Shown here piece after piece: positions 45,461 through 54,825 of a stretch of 64,000 bases of DNA. This stretch comes from Gordonia sediminis (GTDB lineage: Bacteria > Actinomycetota > Actinomycetes > Mycobacteriales > Mycobacteriaceae), in the NCBI GenBank assembly GCA_004193205.1, contig RZUM01000002.1, forward strand, positions 1,054,001 to 1,118,000, written 5' to 3'. The notes beneath the pieces are model-generated. The model was not told where the DNA came from and made no database searches. It worked only from the letters and a program-made list of their open reading frames with translations. Positions within the stretch are counted from its first letter, which is position 1, and each line of letters starts with the position of its first letter. Made by a program: the position numbers and the translations under genes.

Positions 45461-46775
45461 GGGCTTTGTCAGTGTCGGTCAGGGTCATGGCGATGATGGC
45501 GTGCGCGTTGGTGCCGCCGACGCCGAAACTCGACACCGCGGCAAGGCGTCGGTCACCCCGGGGTTTCCATTCCCGCCGCTGCGTGGACAGCCGAAGCGCA
45601 CCCCGATCCCAATCCAGTTTGTCGGTGGGGTCGTCGGCGAACAGGCTGGGGACGGTGACACCGTGGCGACCGCACAGCAGGACCTTGATCAGTCCCAGAA
45701 TCCCCGACGCGGCCTGCGCGTGACCGGCATTGGATTTCACCGAGCCGAGCAGCACCGGGTCCTCGGCCGGCCGCGCCGCGCCGTAGGTGTTCTGCAGCGC
45801 TTGCAGTTCCATCGGGTCACCGAGCGGGGTACCCGTACCGTGGCCCTCGATGACGTCGACGTCGGCCGGGCAGATCCCGGCTGCGGCGATGGTGCGTTCG
45901 ATGAGCCGCTGTTGCGCCTCGGCGCTCGGTACCACGATCGGCGCCCCGCGGCCGTTGTGGTTGACGCGGGTCGCCAGCACGGTCCCGAGGATGCGGTGCC
46001 CCAATCGTCGTGCACGGCTCTCGGTTTCGAGCACGACCACCCCGGCGCCCTCACCCCACAGGGTGCCGGTGGCCGAGGCGCTGTAGGAGCGGCAGTGCCC
46101 GTCGGCGGCGAGGCCGTTGTTCTTCGCGAACTCGAAGAAGGCGCCGGGCGAACCCATCACGCACACCCCGCCCGCGAGCGCCCAGTCACATTCCCCACCG
46201 CGAATGGCGTTGGCGGCCAGATGTACCGCCGTCAGCGAGGAGGCGCACGCGGTGTCGACGGTCATGGACGGTCCGACGGTGCCCAGGGCATGGGACACTC
46301 GCCCGGCCACCGCCCCCAGGGCGGTCCCGGCGATCCGGTGGCCGGTGTGGTCGTTGACCGCCGCCGCCCGCGGGCCGTATTCGGTGATGGAGGCACCCAT
46401 GTACACGCCGACTTCATCGCCTCCCAGGGCGCTCGGTTCGATGCCGGTGTTCTCCAACGCGCGCCACGCCACCCGCATGGCGACCCGCTGCTGGGGGTCC
46501 ATCGCGATCGCCTCGCGCGGGCTGACCCCGAAGAACAAGGGGTCGAATTCCGCTGCGCCACGGAGGAAGCCACCCGCGTCGGGAACCTCACCCCAACCGT
46601 CGAGTTCACCGAGCGACAGCACCTGGTCGACCGGCCAGTCCCGGTCGCGCGGGAACGGTTCGATGAGTTCGTCACCGGCTGCCAGCGCGGCGAAGAACGC
46701 GTCGGGGGTCTCGATCCCGCCGGGTGCCTCGACGGCCATCCCGGCGATCACGATCGATTCGGCGATACCCGCCAT
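45453..46775 (-). CDS. mbtC: Free-standing polyketide ketosynthase (MbtC-like)
   Basis: A 440-residue condensing enzyme. Catalytic residues are intact: Cys 177 in VDTACASS, His in IEGHGTGTP and His in KSNAGHAQA. It carries no other domain and must work with the AT-KR-ACP protein encoded next to it. The chosen ATG overlaps the thioesterase stop codon by one base (TGATG), which implies coupled translation; an in-frame upstream extension is arginine-rich and lies inside the thioesterase gene. MbtC of mycobacteria has the same size and place. Confidence 0.92.
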   Translation of the reverse strand: MAGIAESIVIAGMAVEAPGGIETPDAFFAALAAGDELIEPFPRDRDWPVDQVLSLGELDGWGEVPDAGGFLRGAAEFDPLFFGVSPREAIAMDPQQRVAMRVAWRALENTGIEPSALGGDEVGVYMGASITEYGPRAAAVNDHTGHRIAGTALGAVAGRVSHALGTVGPSMTVDTACASSLTAVHLAANAIRGGECDWALAGGVCVMGSPGAFFEFAKNNGLAADGHCRSYSASATGTLWGEGAGVVVLETESRARRLGHRILGTVLATRVNHNGRGAPIVVPSAEAQQRLIERTIAAAGICPADVDVIEGHGTGTPLGDPMELQALQNTYGAARPAEDPVLLGSVKSNAGHAQAASGILGLIKVLLCGRHGVTVPSLFADDPTDKLDWDRGALRLSTQRREWKPRGDRRLAAVSSFGVGGTNAHAIIAMTLTDTDKAHV

Positions 46776-47551
46776 CAGCGGGCCGTAACGGTATCGGATT
46801 CGGTCAACACCTCGAGTACCTCGTTCGCGTTGTCGTGCAGGTAGAAGTGGCCGCCGTCGAACACGCTCACCGCGACGTCGTCGCCGTGGGCGTTCCACGC
46901 GTGCAGTTCGTGGGCTTTGATCGCCGGGTCGTCGGCGCCCCCGAGCACGCGGATCGATGTGGTGACCCGGTCGTCTGGCGACGCGGTGTAGGCGTCGAAG
47001 GCCTGATAGTCCGCCCGCAGCACCGGCAGCGCCATCCGCATCACCGCCTCGCTGGCCATCACCGATCCGCCGGTCCCCTCCAGCACCGACAGGTGGGCCA
47101 TCAGACCCTCGTCGTCGGTGGGGTGGCGCGGCAGGTCTGCCACCCGGCTCGGCGCGGCGGTCGCGGACACCACGAGGCGGCCGACTTCGGGCGAGCCGGC
47201 ACGCTCGGCGAGGCGGACGAACTCGAAGCCGACGATGCCGCCCATACTGTGGCCGAAAACGGTGACGGGAGCGCGCGTCGCGTCGGGGCGCTGTACGAAC
47301 GCGGCGTGCGCCTCGGCGGCCAGATCGGCCAGCGCCGTGGCCGCGGGTTCCCGCAGGCGGTCCTGCCGTCCCGGGTATTGCATGATCAGCACGGTGAATT
47401 CGAGGCTGAACCGTTCGGACAGGGCCCGGTACGCCGACGCTCCGCTGCCCGCATGCCCGAAGACGAGCAGGAACGGCAGATCGGGCCGCAGGGGCTGGTG
47501 GAACTGGCGCAGCACACCGATTGAGGGCCGAGTGGTCGGGGTTGTCGTCAT
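46775..47551 (-). CDS. Type II thioesterase (MbtT-like)
   Basis: A 258-residue alpha/beta hydrolase of the GrsT/RifR editing thioesterase family. It has Ser 102 in GHSMGG, an Asp in GGADDPAI near 207 and a His in DGGHFYL near 235. Such enzymes clear wrongly loaded carrier domains or release products. Since the MbtB-like NRPS here lacks the thioesterase domain of M. tuberculosis MbtB, this protein may supply that function. It is the first gene of the leftward polyketide run and lies 25 bp from an iron box. Confidence 0.9.
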   Translation of the reverse strand: MTTTPTTRPSIGVLRQFHQPLRPDLPFLLVFGHAGSGASAYRALSERFSLEFTVLIMQYPGRQDRLREPAATALADLAAEAHAAFVQRPDATRAPVTVFGHSMGGIVGFEFVRLAERAGSPEVGRLVVSATAAPSRVADLPRHPTDDEGLMAHLSVLEGTGGSVMASEAVMRMALPVLRADYQAFDAYTASPDDRVTTSIRVLGGADDPAIKAHELHAWNAHGDDVAVSVFDGGHFYLHDNANEVLEVLTESDTVTAR

Positions 47552-47575
47552 GTGTGCTCCTCTCTCACTGGGGAT

Positions 47576-47594
47576 TGAGCATAGGCTAACCTAA
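47576..47594. promoter_or_regulatory. Iron box between thioesterase and acyltransferase genes
   Basis: TGAGCATAGGCTAACCTAA agrees with 16 of 19 bases of the IdeR consensus. It is centred between two divergent starts and ends 5 bp before the rightward ATG, so it probably controls both. Confidence 0.85.
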
Positions 47595-47599
47595 TCCGC

Positions 47600-48277
47600 A
47601 TGATGTCTGCTCATCGCCTCCCGGGTGCGACCGGTCCGGATGATGTCGCCGCGCGATCGTCGACGACCTATTCGATCGGTCGCGAGATCACCGACGTCCC
47701 CGCCGAGGTGGTCGCCGCGGGCGGCCCCGTCGTCCCCGACCTGACCGGGCGTTTCACCCTGCGGCCTGTGGACCCGGACGGTAGCGACCCCGACATGCTG
47801 GTGGAATGGTTTTCGCGTCCGCACCTGGTGGAGACGTGGGAGCAAGAATGGGGGGTGCAGCGGTGGCGAGCCGACTCCGCTCACCGGCTGGCCGGCGACT
47901 ACTCCCGCCCGCTGGTCGTCTCGCTCGACGGCACCGAGGTCGCCTACATCGAGCTGTATCGGCCCGCCCGCGACGAGATCGTCCGGCTGTATGCGGCCCA
48001 CCCGCACGACATGGGTTTGCACATCGCCACCGCCGACCCGGCGCTGACCGGCCGCGGGATCATGTCGGCGTTCATGGCCGACCTCGCCCGGGCGGTGTTC
48101 GACGCCGATCCGCGTTGTCGCCGAATCCTTCTCGAACCTGATGCAGGTAACACGCGGATGCGTCGTGCGTTGACGAAGCAGGGGTGGGTCGACCTCGGCG
48201 AGTTCGATGTGCGCCCCGACCGACGGATCGCCCTGCACGCCCTGGGCCGCACCCCGGCCGACGTCCCGACGACCTGA
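47600..48277 (+). CDS. mbtK: Lysine N-acyltransferase, GNAT/IucB family (MbtK-like)
   Basis: A 225-residue acyltransferase. The fold and motifs (FTLRPVDPDGSDPDMLVEWFSRPHLVETWEQEW; VAYIELYRPARDEI; GLHIATADPALTGRGIMSAFMADLARAVF; RILLEPDAGNTRMRRAL) match MbtK and the hydroxylysine acetyltransferase IucB. It should acylate the epsilon-amine of N-hydroxylysine to form a hydroxamate. The acyl donor, short or long, decides whether the product is water-soluble or membrane-bound and cannot be read here. Two adjacent ATG codons lie directly after an iron box; either may be used. It is convergent with the lysine hydroxylase gene. Confidence 0.9.
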   Translation: MMSAHRLPGATGPDDVAARSSTTYSIGREITDVPAEVVAAGGPVVPDLTGRFTLRPVDPDGSDPDMLVEWFSRPHLVETWEQEWGVQRWRADSAHRLAGDYSRPLVVSLDGTEVAYIELYRPARDEIVRLYAAHPHDMGLHIATADPALTGRGIMSAFMADLARAVFDADPRCRRILLEPDAGNTRMRRALTKQGWVDLGEFDVRPDRRIALHALGRTPADVPTT

Positions 48278-48306
48278 CCGGCGGGAGCGCACGCCGTCGC
48301 GCCTCG

Positions 48307-49632
48307 TCACGATCGCGTCACCTGGCCGAGCCGCGCGGGGCGGGCGTCGCGGTTCCGTCGGGTCGGGATGCGCAGGACGCGGTTGGACAGTTCGCCCAGG
48401 GAGCTGAGGTTCGGGAAACCGGGCCCCTGCGCGAATCCGGCGAGGTTGGGCAGGTACAGCTTCGGTGTCAGCCCGGTGACCGCGAGATCGTGACCGATCG
48501 ACGCTTCGAGGCGCTCCAGGGTGGGCGGCCAGCCCAGGGTCAGCTCCAGCAGGTCGGCGGCATCGTCGGTGAACAGGTCCAGGAACCACAGCGGCTGGCC
48601 GCCGGTGGCGTCGACGACGAGGTCGAAACTGTGCGTCTGCGGCGGTCTGCCGGGGTTGTGCAGTGCCACCGCGATCAGGTCGCCGACTCGGCGCGCGGAC
48701 ACCGCGCGGCCCTGCAAATGGTGAATCCTGTTGTCTCCGAGTAGGTTTTCCTGCACCCGCACCGAGAACACACCCCGGTCGGTCCGGCGGATGACATCGC
48801 GCCGCTCCTCGGGGGTGAGGTTCGGCCAGCCCGTGGGATCGCTGAACACGGCGTTCTCGAAGTAGCTCTCGCCGCGGGTGTAGATGGTGGCACCCGGCGA
48901 GATGACCGACACGGTCATCACATCGTGCCGGGCCAGTTCGTCCAGCGCCGACCCCGCGGTCTCGCCTCCCCCGATCACCGCCGCCCGCGACGCCGGCGGT
49001 AATGCGCGCCGCGACACCAGGTCCCAGAACGAGGCGATCGACAACACGCGCTCGTCGTCGACCATTGCCGTCTGGCTCGAGCCCGGCCCCGTGATCATCA
49101 GCGCGTCGCCGACCACCTCCTCGATTCCGCCGTCGGGGGTGGCGACCTCGAGGGCCCACCGGTCCTCGTCGGCGCAGACGGCCCGGACCGATCCGATCAC
49201 GAGGTCGAGTTCGGCGCGCGCCGCGACCCACTGCAGATAGCGGGCCCATACGTGGTGCTCCGGATGCGGTCGACCCCGGTCGACCCATTCTGCGTAGGTC
49301 TGGTGTTCGACGAGGAAGGACATCCAGCTGTAATCGAGCATGCGGCGGCTGATCTCGGCATCGTGGTCCGCGCAACCGTGCCCTGCGACGGCCGAGCGAT
49401 ACGGGAAGCCGATGTCCTTCTCCGGGCTGGTCCCGAGCCGGTGTCGGCCGTCGGTCCAACCGCCGATGGACTGCCAATTGGCGCCGACGTCGTGTGCCTC
49501 GACGACACGCACATGCGGCGCGGGCAGGCCCAGATCCCGCATGACCTTGGCCTTGGCCGCGACGGCAAGAGCCTTGGGGCCTGCACCGATCACCAGCAGC
49601 GTGGTGGGTGTGGACGGGTTCGGGCCGGGCAT
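48307..49632 (-). CDS. mbtG: L-lysine N6-monooxygenase (MbtG-like)
   Basis: A 441-residue flavin N-hydroxylase that forms N6-hydroxylysine (free or after acylation) for the siderophore. FAD motif VIGAGPKALAVAAKAK is at the start, the NADPH motif VIGGGETAGSALDEL is near residue 220, and the family's DATGGQPLWFLDLF lies near 350. The N-terminal ANWQSIGGWTDGRHRLGTSPEKD segment is characteristic of MbtG. It is the last gene of the exporter-NRPS operon; its ATG overlaps the NRPS stop codon by one base. Confidence 0.92.
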   Translation of the reverse strand: MPGPNPSTPTTLLVIGAGPKALAVAAKAKVMRDLGLPAPHVRVVEAHDVGANWQSIGGWTDGRHRLGTSPEKDIGFPYRSAVAGHGCADHDAEISRRMLDYSWMSFLVEHQTYAEWVDRGRPHPEHHVWARYLQWVAARAELDLVIGSVRAVCADEDRWALEVATPDGGIEEVVGDALMITGPGSSQTAMVDDERVLSIASFWDLVSRRALPPASRAAVIGGGETAGSALDELARHDVMTVSVISPGATIYTRGESYFENAVFSDPTGWPNLTPEERRDVIRRTDRGVFSVRVQENLLGDNRIHHLQGRAVSARRVGDLIAVALHNPGRPPQTHSFDLVVDATGGQPLWFLDLFTDDAADLLELTLGWPPTLERLEASIGHDLAVTGLTPKLYLPNLAGFAQGPGFPNLSSLGELSNRVLRIPTRRNRDARPARLGQVTRS

Positions 49633-52600
49633 CAGCGGGTCACCTCGCTCGCCTGCGCCAACTCGTCGTCGTCCATGGCGGCGATCTCCAGGTAAACCGC
49701 GGCGACCTGTTCGAGCCGGCCCGGCGTCTCGTCCGACGCGTCAATGCGGCGGGCGAGGTCCCGCACGGTGCGGGCGGAGAAGATGTCCACGATGCCGACA
49801 TGCGGGGCGTCGAGCCAGTCCCGGATTCGGGCGATCACCTGTGTGGCCAGGACCGAGTCGCCGCCGACGGAGAAAAAGTCATCGGTCACGCCGAGATGGT
49901 CCGGCGAGATCGACAGCACCCCGGCGATGATGTCGATCAACGCAGTTTCCAGATCGTTCGCGGGGACTAGGATCTCACCGCAGGAACCACTCCCGGCGAG
50001 CAGCGACCCGACGGCCCGACGGTCCAGTTTGCCGTTCTGGGTGAGCGGGAGGGACTCGAGAATCTCGATCCGGGACGGGATCATGTAGCTCGGCAGGAGA
50101 TCGCCGAGCGCGGCCTCCACGACCGACGCGTCGATCCGATGCGGGCCGTCGGCGGTGATCGCGGCGACGAGACGGGGCGTACCGTCCCCGGCGACCACGG
50201 CGACCGCCCGGCGCACCCCGTCGATCGAGCGTAAGGCGCCCTCGACCTCGCCGAGCTCCACCCGGAATCCGCGGATCTTGACCTGGTCGTCGGCTCTGCC
50301 GAGGAACTCGAGGGTACCGTCGGGCCAGTAGCGCGCGAGATCACCGGTGCGATACCAACGTTGGCCTTCTCGCTCGACGAAACGTTGCGCGGTGCGCTCG
50401 CGGTCGTGGCGGTAGCCCTTGGCCACCCCCGCACCGCCCACCCAGAGTTCACCGGTGACCCAGTCCGGGCAGTCCCGGAACTGCGAATCCACCACGCGGC
50501 ATTCGACATTGCGCAGCGGGGTGCCGAACGGCACGGCGGTCCAATGCGTGGGCGGATCGAGTATCTCGCACACGGTGCCGTGGATGGCGATCTCGGTGGC
50601 TCCCCCGAGCCCGGCGAAGCGGGCGTGCGGAGCCAGGGCGTGCATCCGGCGCGGCAGGTCGACGCCGACCCAGTCGCCGCCGAGCAGGGCCGCCCGCAAC
50701 GAATCTCCCAGTCCCGCCGGATCAGACTCGGCCACGGTCAAGAGCATGTCGAAGGCGCTGGGCACACAGGTGAGGATCGAAGCCCGGTGGCGGCGCAGCA
50801 AATCGAGCCAGGCGGCCGGGTCCTTCGCCGCCGGCGCGTCGACCGTGATCACGGCGCCGCCGGCGCTGTAGATCCCGAAGATGTCGTACACGGAGATGTC
50901 GAACTCGAGCGCGGCGACCGTCAGCGACCGATCGTCGGCGCCGACATCGAAGCGGTCGTTGATGTCGTCGATGGTGTTCATCGCCGCACGATGAGGCACC
51001 TCGACACCCTTCGGGGTGCCGGTCGAGCCCGACGTGAACAGCACGTAGGCCACCGACTCCGGGTCGGGGAGCAGCGCGCCGGTCAGCGGTGTCCGATGAT
51101 CCCGGGCGCCGGTCAGATCCAGGGCGATGACCCCGCCCGGAAGGTTCTCCAGCGCGTTGCCGGAGCCGAGAATCACTCGGATGTCGCCGGTCTCGATGAT
51201 CGACGATCTGCGGGTGGCCGGCTGATCGTGGCCGATGGGAATCCACACCGCGCCGGCGGCGAAGACACCGAGAGTGGCGATGACCTGCTCAGGCCCCTTC
51301 GGCAGCTGCACGCCGACGGCGTCACCCGGGAGCACTCCGACGGCCCGCAACGCCCCGGCGACGGCGAGGGCCTCGGCGGCGAGTTGTCCGTAGGTCATCG
51401 TGGCATCCCGCCAGATCAGCGCGGTCCGGTCGGGGTCGTGGGTGGCGGTGCGGAAGAACTCCTCGTGCAGGACGCGGCCCGATGTCGGTGCGGTCGTGTC
51501 GTTCACCCGTCGTCGGGTGATGCGCTGGCCGACGGGCAGCTGCGGCGCCGACGTCGCCAGCCAACCCGCATCGCCGTCGCCGAGTCGGTCGACGGCGGCG
51601 GTGTAGTGGGCGAACATGGCCTCGATCACGCCGGGCGGGAACGAGGATTCGCGGACGTCCCAGTTGAGCAGCAGTCCCCCGCGGACCTCGGTGACCTGGG
51701 CGTCGAGGACCACCTGTGGTCCCTGCGACACAATCCATTCCGGTTCACCCAGCAGTTCGAGCACATCGTCGGCGAACAGCTCCCCCAGCCCGAGGGCGCT
51801 GGTGTACACGACCGGCGCCAGCACCTGCTCACCCCGGGCGCGCCCGAGGTCGCGCAGCACCTCGAGAGCTCCGTAGCTGGAGTGGGACCCGTTGGCGTGC
51901 ATGGTCTTCTGCATCGCCCGGGTCAGGTCGAGCACCGACTGGGCATGCCGTAGGTCCACGTCGACCAGCACCGAGGAGCTGAAGTCGCCCGACACCCGCT
52001 CGATGTCGGGATGGACCGGTTCACGCTGGAACAGCGGGACATTGAGCAGGAACCGGTCCGCGCTCGACCAGGCGCCGATCGTCGCCGCGAACACGGCGGC
52101 GAGCGCGACGGCGGGTGTGACACCGCGCTCGTGTGCGGCGGCCAACAGCGTGTCCTTCGTCGCCGCGTCGACCCAGTGGTGGTGGCGGACCACCCGATGG
52201 TCGCTGACCGCGGTGTCGCCACCGGTGGGAAGAACCGGCGCTGTGGGTAATTCGTCGAGGCGGTCGGTCCACCAGAGCCGGTCGCGGTCATGGTTCGGGT
52301 TCGGGTGTTCCCGACGCCGCTGCAGATAGTCGCGGTAGGTGTAGCCCGGGGTGGGCGGGGTGCCGCCGTGGTAGAGGGTGACCAGATCGGCCAGCAGTAC
52401 CCGGTAGCTCATGGCATCGGCGGCGAGCATGTCGATGTCGAAGTGCATCCGGTGCCGGCCGTCGGGCAGCAGCGTCAGCGTGAGGTCGACGACCTGCCCC
52501 GCGGCCACCTCGAGCATCTGGTGGCTCTTGCGGTCACGGACCTCCGCGAGCGCGACCTCGACGTCATCGAGAGGTAGGTCGCGGAGATCGTTGACGCGGA

Positions 52601-53150
52601 ACGGGTCGTGCGGCAGCTCCGACAGCACGCGCTGGGTGCCGTCGGGCAGGAACTGGGCGCGCAGCATCGGGTGCAGGTCCACCAGTGCGTGGGTGGCCGA
52701 CCGGAGACGGTCGGGATCCACGCCGGCGCCGTCGAACTCCACGTAGAGGTGGGCGGCGACGCCGCCGAGGTCGGCAGCGTCGGTGCGGCCGACCCAGTAG
52801 GCGTGCTGCATCGGCGCGAGCTCGAACGAGTCGGTGTGTCCGGCAACAGAGTCGGCTCGATCGGAGTCGGTCCCGTCGGCCTCGGCGGCAGGCTGCGGAG
52901 CGTCCGGCTCGCCCTCGAGCGGGGCCGGTTCGCTCGCGGCCAGCATTGCCACCCAGGCCGTCACGGTGGGTTCGGCGGCGAGGTCGGCGAAGTTCACTCG
53001 GTGCCCGCGGCGCCGCCACTCACCCGCCATCTTCATCATCCGGATCGAATCGAGACCCATCTCGATGAGGTTGACGTCGTCGCGAATCTCGGTGGCGGGT
53101 AGGCCGAGGATATCGGCGACCCGGGTACGTACCTCGTCGTGTGGACTCAT
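49632..53150 (-). CDS. mbtB: Siderophore NRPS, ArCP-Cy-A-PCP (MbtB-like)
   Basis: A 1172-residue synthetase that starts the chain. An aryl carrier domain has its Ser at 35 (MGLDSIRMMKM). The heterocyclisation domain (about 105-530) keeps DMLAADAMS, fitting the DxxxxDxxS signature. The adenylation domain (about 560-1050) has FTSGSTGTPKGV and FDISVYDIFG, as in modules that load Ser, Thr or Cys before cyclisation. The carrier near 1100 has VGGDSVLATQV. Salicylate or a similar aryl acid would be joined to Ser/Thr/Cys and closed to an azoline. M. tuberculosis MbtB (1414 residues) has an extra thioesterase domain that is absent here. It overlaps the permease gene by 4 bp. Confidence 0.92.
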   Translation of the reverse strand: MSPHDEVRTRVADILGLPATEIRDDVNLIEMGLDSIRMMKMAGEWRRRGHRVNFADLAAEPTVTAWVAMLAASEPAPLEGEPDAPQPAAEADGTDSDRADSVAGHTDSFELAPMQHAYWVGRTDAADLGGVAAHLYVEFDGAGVDPDRLRSATHALVDLHPMLRAQFLPDGTQRVLSELPHDPFRVNDLRDLPLDDVEVALAEVRDRKSHQMLEVAAGQVVDLTLTLLPDGRHRMHFDIDMLAADAMSYRVLLADLVTLYHGGTPPTPGYTYRDYLQRRREHPNPNHDRDRLWWTDRLDELPTAPVLPTGGDTAVSDHRVVRHHHWVDAATKDTLLAAAHERGVTPAVALAAVFAATIGAWSSADRFLLNVPLFQREPVHPDIERVSGDFSSSVLVDVDLRHAQSVLDLTRAMQKTMHANGSHSSYGALEVLRDLGRARGEQVLAPVVYTSALGLGELFADDVLELLGEPEWIVSQGPQVVLDAQVTEVRGGLLLNWDVRESSFPPGVIEAMFAHYTAAVDRLGDGDAGWLATSAPQLPVGQRITRRRVNDTTAPTSGRVLHEEFFRTATHDPDRTALIWRDATMTYGQLAAEALAVAGALRAVGVLPGDAVGVQLPKGPEQVIATLGVFAAGAVWIPIGHDQPATRRSSIIETGDIRVILGSGNALENLPGGVIALDLTGARDHRTPLTGALLPDPESVAYVLFTSGSTGTPKGVEVPHRAAMNTIDDINDRFDVGADDRSLTVAALEFDISVYDIFGIYSAGGAVITVDAPAAKDPAAWLDLLRRHRASILTCVPSAFDMLLTVAESDPAGLGDSLRAALLGGDWVGVDLPRRMHALAPHARFAGLGGATEIAIHGTVCEILDPPTHWTAVPFGTPLRNVECRVVDSQFRDCPDWVTGELWVGGAGVAKGYRHDRERTAQRFVEREGQRWYRTGDLARYWPDGTLEFLGRADDQVKIRGFRVELGEVEGALRSIDGVRRAVAVVAGDGTPRLVAAITADGPHRIDASVVEAALGDLLPSYMIPSRIEILESLPLTQNGKLDRRAVGSLLAGSGSCGEILVPANDLETALIDIIAGVLSISPDHLGVTDDFFSVGGDSVLATQVIARIRDWLDAPHVGIVDIFSARTVRDLARRIDASDETPGRLEQVAAVYLEIAAMDDDELAQASEVTR

Positions 53151-53977
53151 CGGTGATGGTTCCCTTCTGCCGCGCGGCGGTAGCCTCGCACGGCTGTTGC
53201 TCCGAAGACGGCGATCAGCCCGGCTGCCCAGGCGATGGTGGCCAGCAACGGGAGTGCGATCGCACCGCCCTCGGTGAGTCCTGCGATCGCATCGATCGCG
53301 GGGCTCATCGGCTGATAACGGACCAGGGGTTGCAGCCAGCCCGGATATTCTGTGGCCGGCGCAAACCCGGTGTTAAAGAACAAGAGGAACAGAAACAGCC
53401 CGCCGAGCTGCTGCACCGCGGCCTGTCCGGTGGAGACGAGGGCGAGCGCCATGATCGGTACCGCGAGTCCGGCGGCGAAGAGCATCGGGACCGCGATCGC
53501 ACCGATCCCGGCCGCCCAGCCCTGGTCGAAGCGGAAACCCATGGGGACCGCGACGGCGAAGAGCACGATCGTGCTGATCCCGGTGCGGACCACCTCGGCG
53601 AGCAGTCGACCGGCGATGAAACCGGACCTCGGCACCGGCAGCGTCCACAGCCTCGACAGCAGGCCGCTGTCGCGTTCGTCGATCAACCGGACGGCGGTGG
53701 ACAGGGTGCCGTACATCGCGGCGACGAGCGCGACGAGACCGGCGTTGCCGTAGATGCTGTCGCCGCCGCCCATCGACGTGACGGTTTTGCCCAGCACCAA
53801 CTGGAACATGGCGAGCAGGAATGCCGGAAAGATCAGCGCCTGGACCACGATGCCGGGTTCCCGGGACCACGCCCGCAGCAGGGCGCCCGCGTGGCTGACC
53901 GACTGTGCGACGATACCGACGCAGGTGCGCACCGGCCAGTTCGAGACCGTCTCGATGCCATGGTTCGTGCTGCTCAT
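53147..53977 (-). CDS. ABC-2 type transporter permease (DrrB-like), second
   Basis: A 276-residue membrane protein with about six helices. The conserved ABC-2 segments are LFLFLLFFNTGFAPATEYPGWLQPLVRYQPMSP (a membrane stretch followed by a polar loop) and the preceding RLWTLPVPRSGFIAGRLLAEV. The ATG at 53977 overlaps the previous permease stop by 4 bp; an upstream in-frame extension would run into that gene. With the ATPase and the other permease it forms an exporter like those for daunorubicin or lipid-linked products, here probably for the siderophore. The place directly before mbtB supports this. Confidence 0.87.
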   Translation of the reverse strand: MSSTNHGIETVSNWPVRTCVGIVAQSVSHAGALLRAWSREPGIVVQALIFPAFLLAMFQLVLGKTVTSMGGGDSIYGNAGLVALVAAMYGTLSTAVRLIDERDSGLLSRLWTLPVPRSGFIAGRLLAEVVRTGISTIVLFAVAVPMGFRFDQGWAAGIGAIAVPMLFAAGLAVPIMALALVSTGQAAVQQLGGLFLFLLFFNTGFAPATEYPGWLQPLVRYQPMSPAIDAIAGLTEGGAIALPLLATIAWAAGLIAVFGATAVRGYRRAAEGNHHR

Positions 53978-54825
53978 CGCCGCACCTGTGCCCGTCCGGC
54001 GCCGACCATCGCGCAGCAACCGGCGAGCAACAGCCCGACCAGCCAGATCATCGGGGCCGTCATGGCGGTGTCGATGCCCTCGGCGAGGTCACGCAGCGCA
54101 TCGGCGAAGACCGACATCGGCTGGTTGCGGACGAAGGGTTGGGCCCAGTCCGGGAATCCCTCGGCGGGTACGAGTCCCGTGGAGGCCATGACCAGGATCA
54201 GCTGCGGGATCATCAGCACGTGCGCGACGCTGGTCGAATTGCGGGCGACCGATCCGGCGGCGTCGGTGAGCATGCTCAGGGCGAGTCCGACGAGGACCAC
54301 CAGCCCAACGAAGCCAACTGTCTGCCAACATGATCCGTGGAATCCGAACCCGAGGAGCGAGCCGATCAGCAGCCCGGCGGCCACCGACAGCACGAGCCGG
54401 ACGATCACCCAGACCATGCGGGCGAGCGGGGCCGAGTTGCGCGATATCGGCAAGGACGCCAACCGTTCCCGAACCCCGGCGCGGGCGTCCGCACCGGCCG
54501 CCTCGGTGGCTGCGATCGCGGTGAACAGGCCGGCCTGCAGCAGGATGATCGGGGTCAGGAACTGGGCGTAGTCGGCGCCGGTCTGCTCGAAGCGGCGGTG
54601 TAGTGGTAGATAGAAGCACAGGAAGAAGACGAGCGGACCGAGGATCGCCATCGTGAGGTCGCCGGATCGCAGTGCGCCACACAGCTTTTCGCGTGCGAGC
54701 GAACTTACTGCATCCCGGAGAGGGACGGACGTACGTTGCGGTGCGCCCCGTCCGGCGACCGGTTCCTCGGTGGCGTCGCACCGTCCGATGGTGGCGACAT
54801 CCTGGGTGTTGGTGCGATCGGTCAC
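53974..54825 (-). CDS. ABC-2 type transporter permease (DrrB/DrrC-like), first
   Basis: A 283-residue membrane protein with about six helices after a ~50-residue polar start. The ABC-2 pattern RERLASLPISRNSAPLARMVWV and the later LILVMASTGLVPAEGFPDWAQPFVRNQPMSV parallels the same regions of the second permease, so the two likely form a heterodimer. Overlaps the ATPase and the second permease genes by 4 bp on each side. Expected partner of the downstream NRPS in exporting the finished siderophore. Confidence 0.87.
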   Translation of the reverse strand: MTDRTNTQDVATIGRCDATEEPVAGRGAPQRTSVPLRDAVSSLAREKLCGALRSGDLTMAILGPLVFFLCFYLPLHRRFEQTGADYAQFLTPIILLQAGLFTAIAATEAAGADARAGVRERLASLPISRNSAPLARMVWVIVRLVLSVAAGLLIGSLLGFGFHGSCWQTVGFVGLVVLVGLALSMLTDAAGSVARNSTSVAHVLMIPQLILVMASTGLVPAEGFPDWAQPFVRNQPMSVFADALRDLAEGIDTAMTAPMIWLVGLLLAGCCAMVGAGRAQVRR

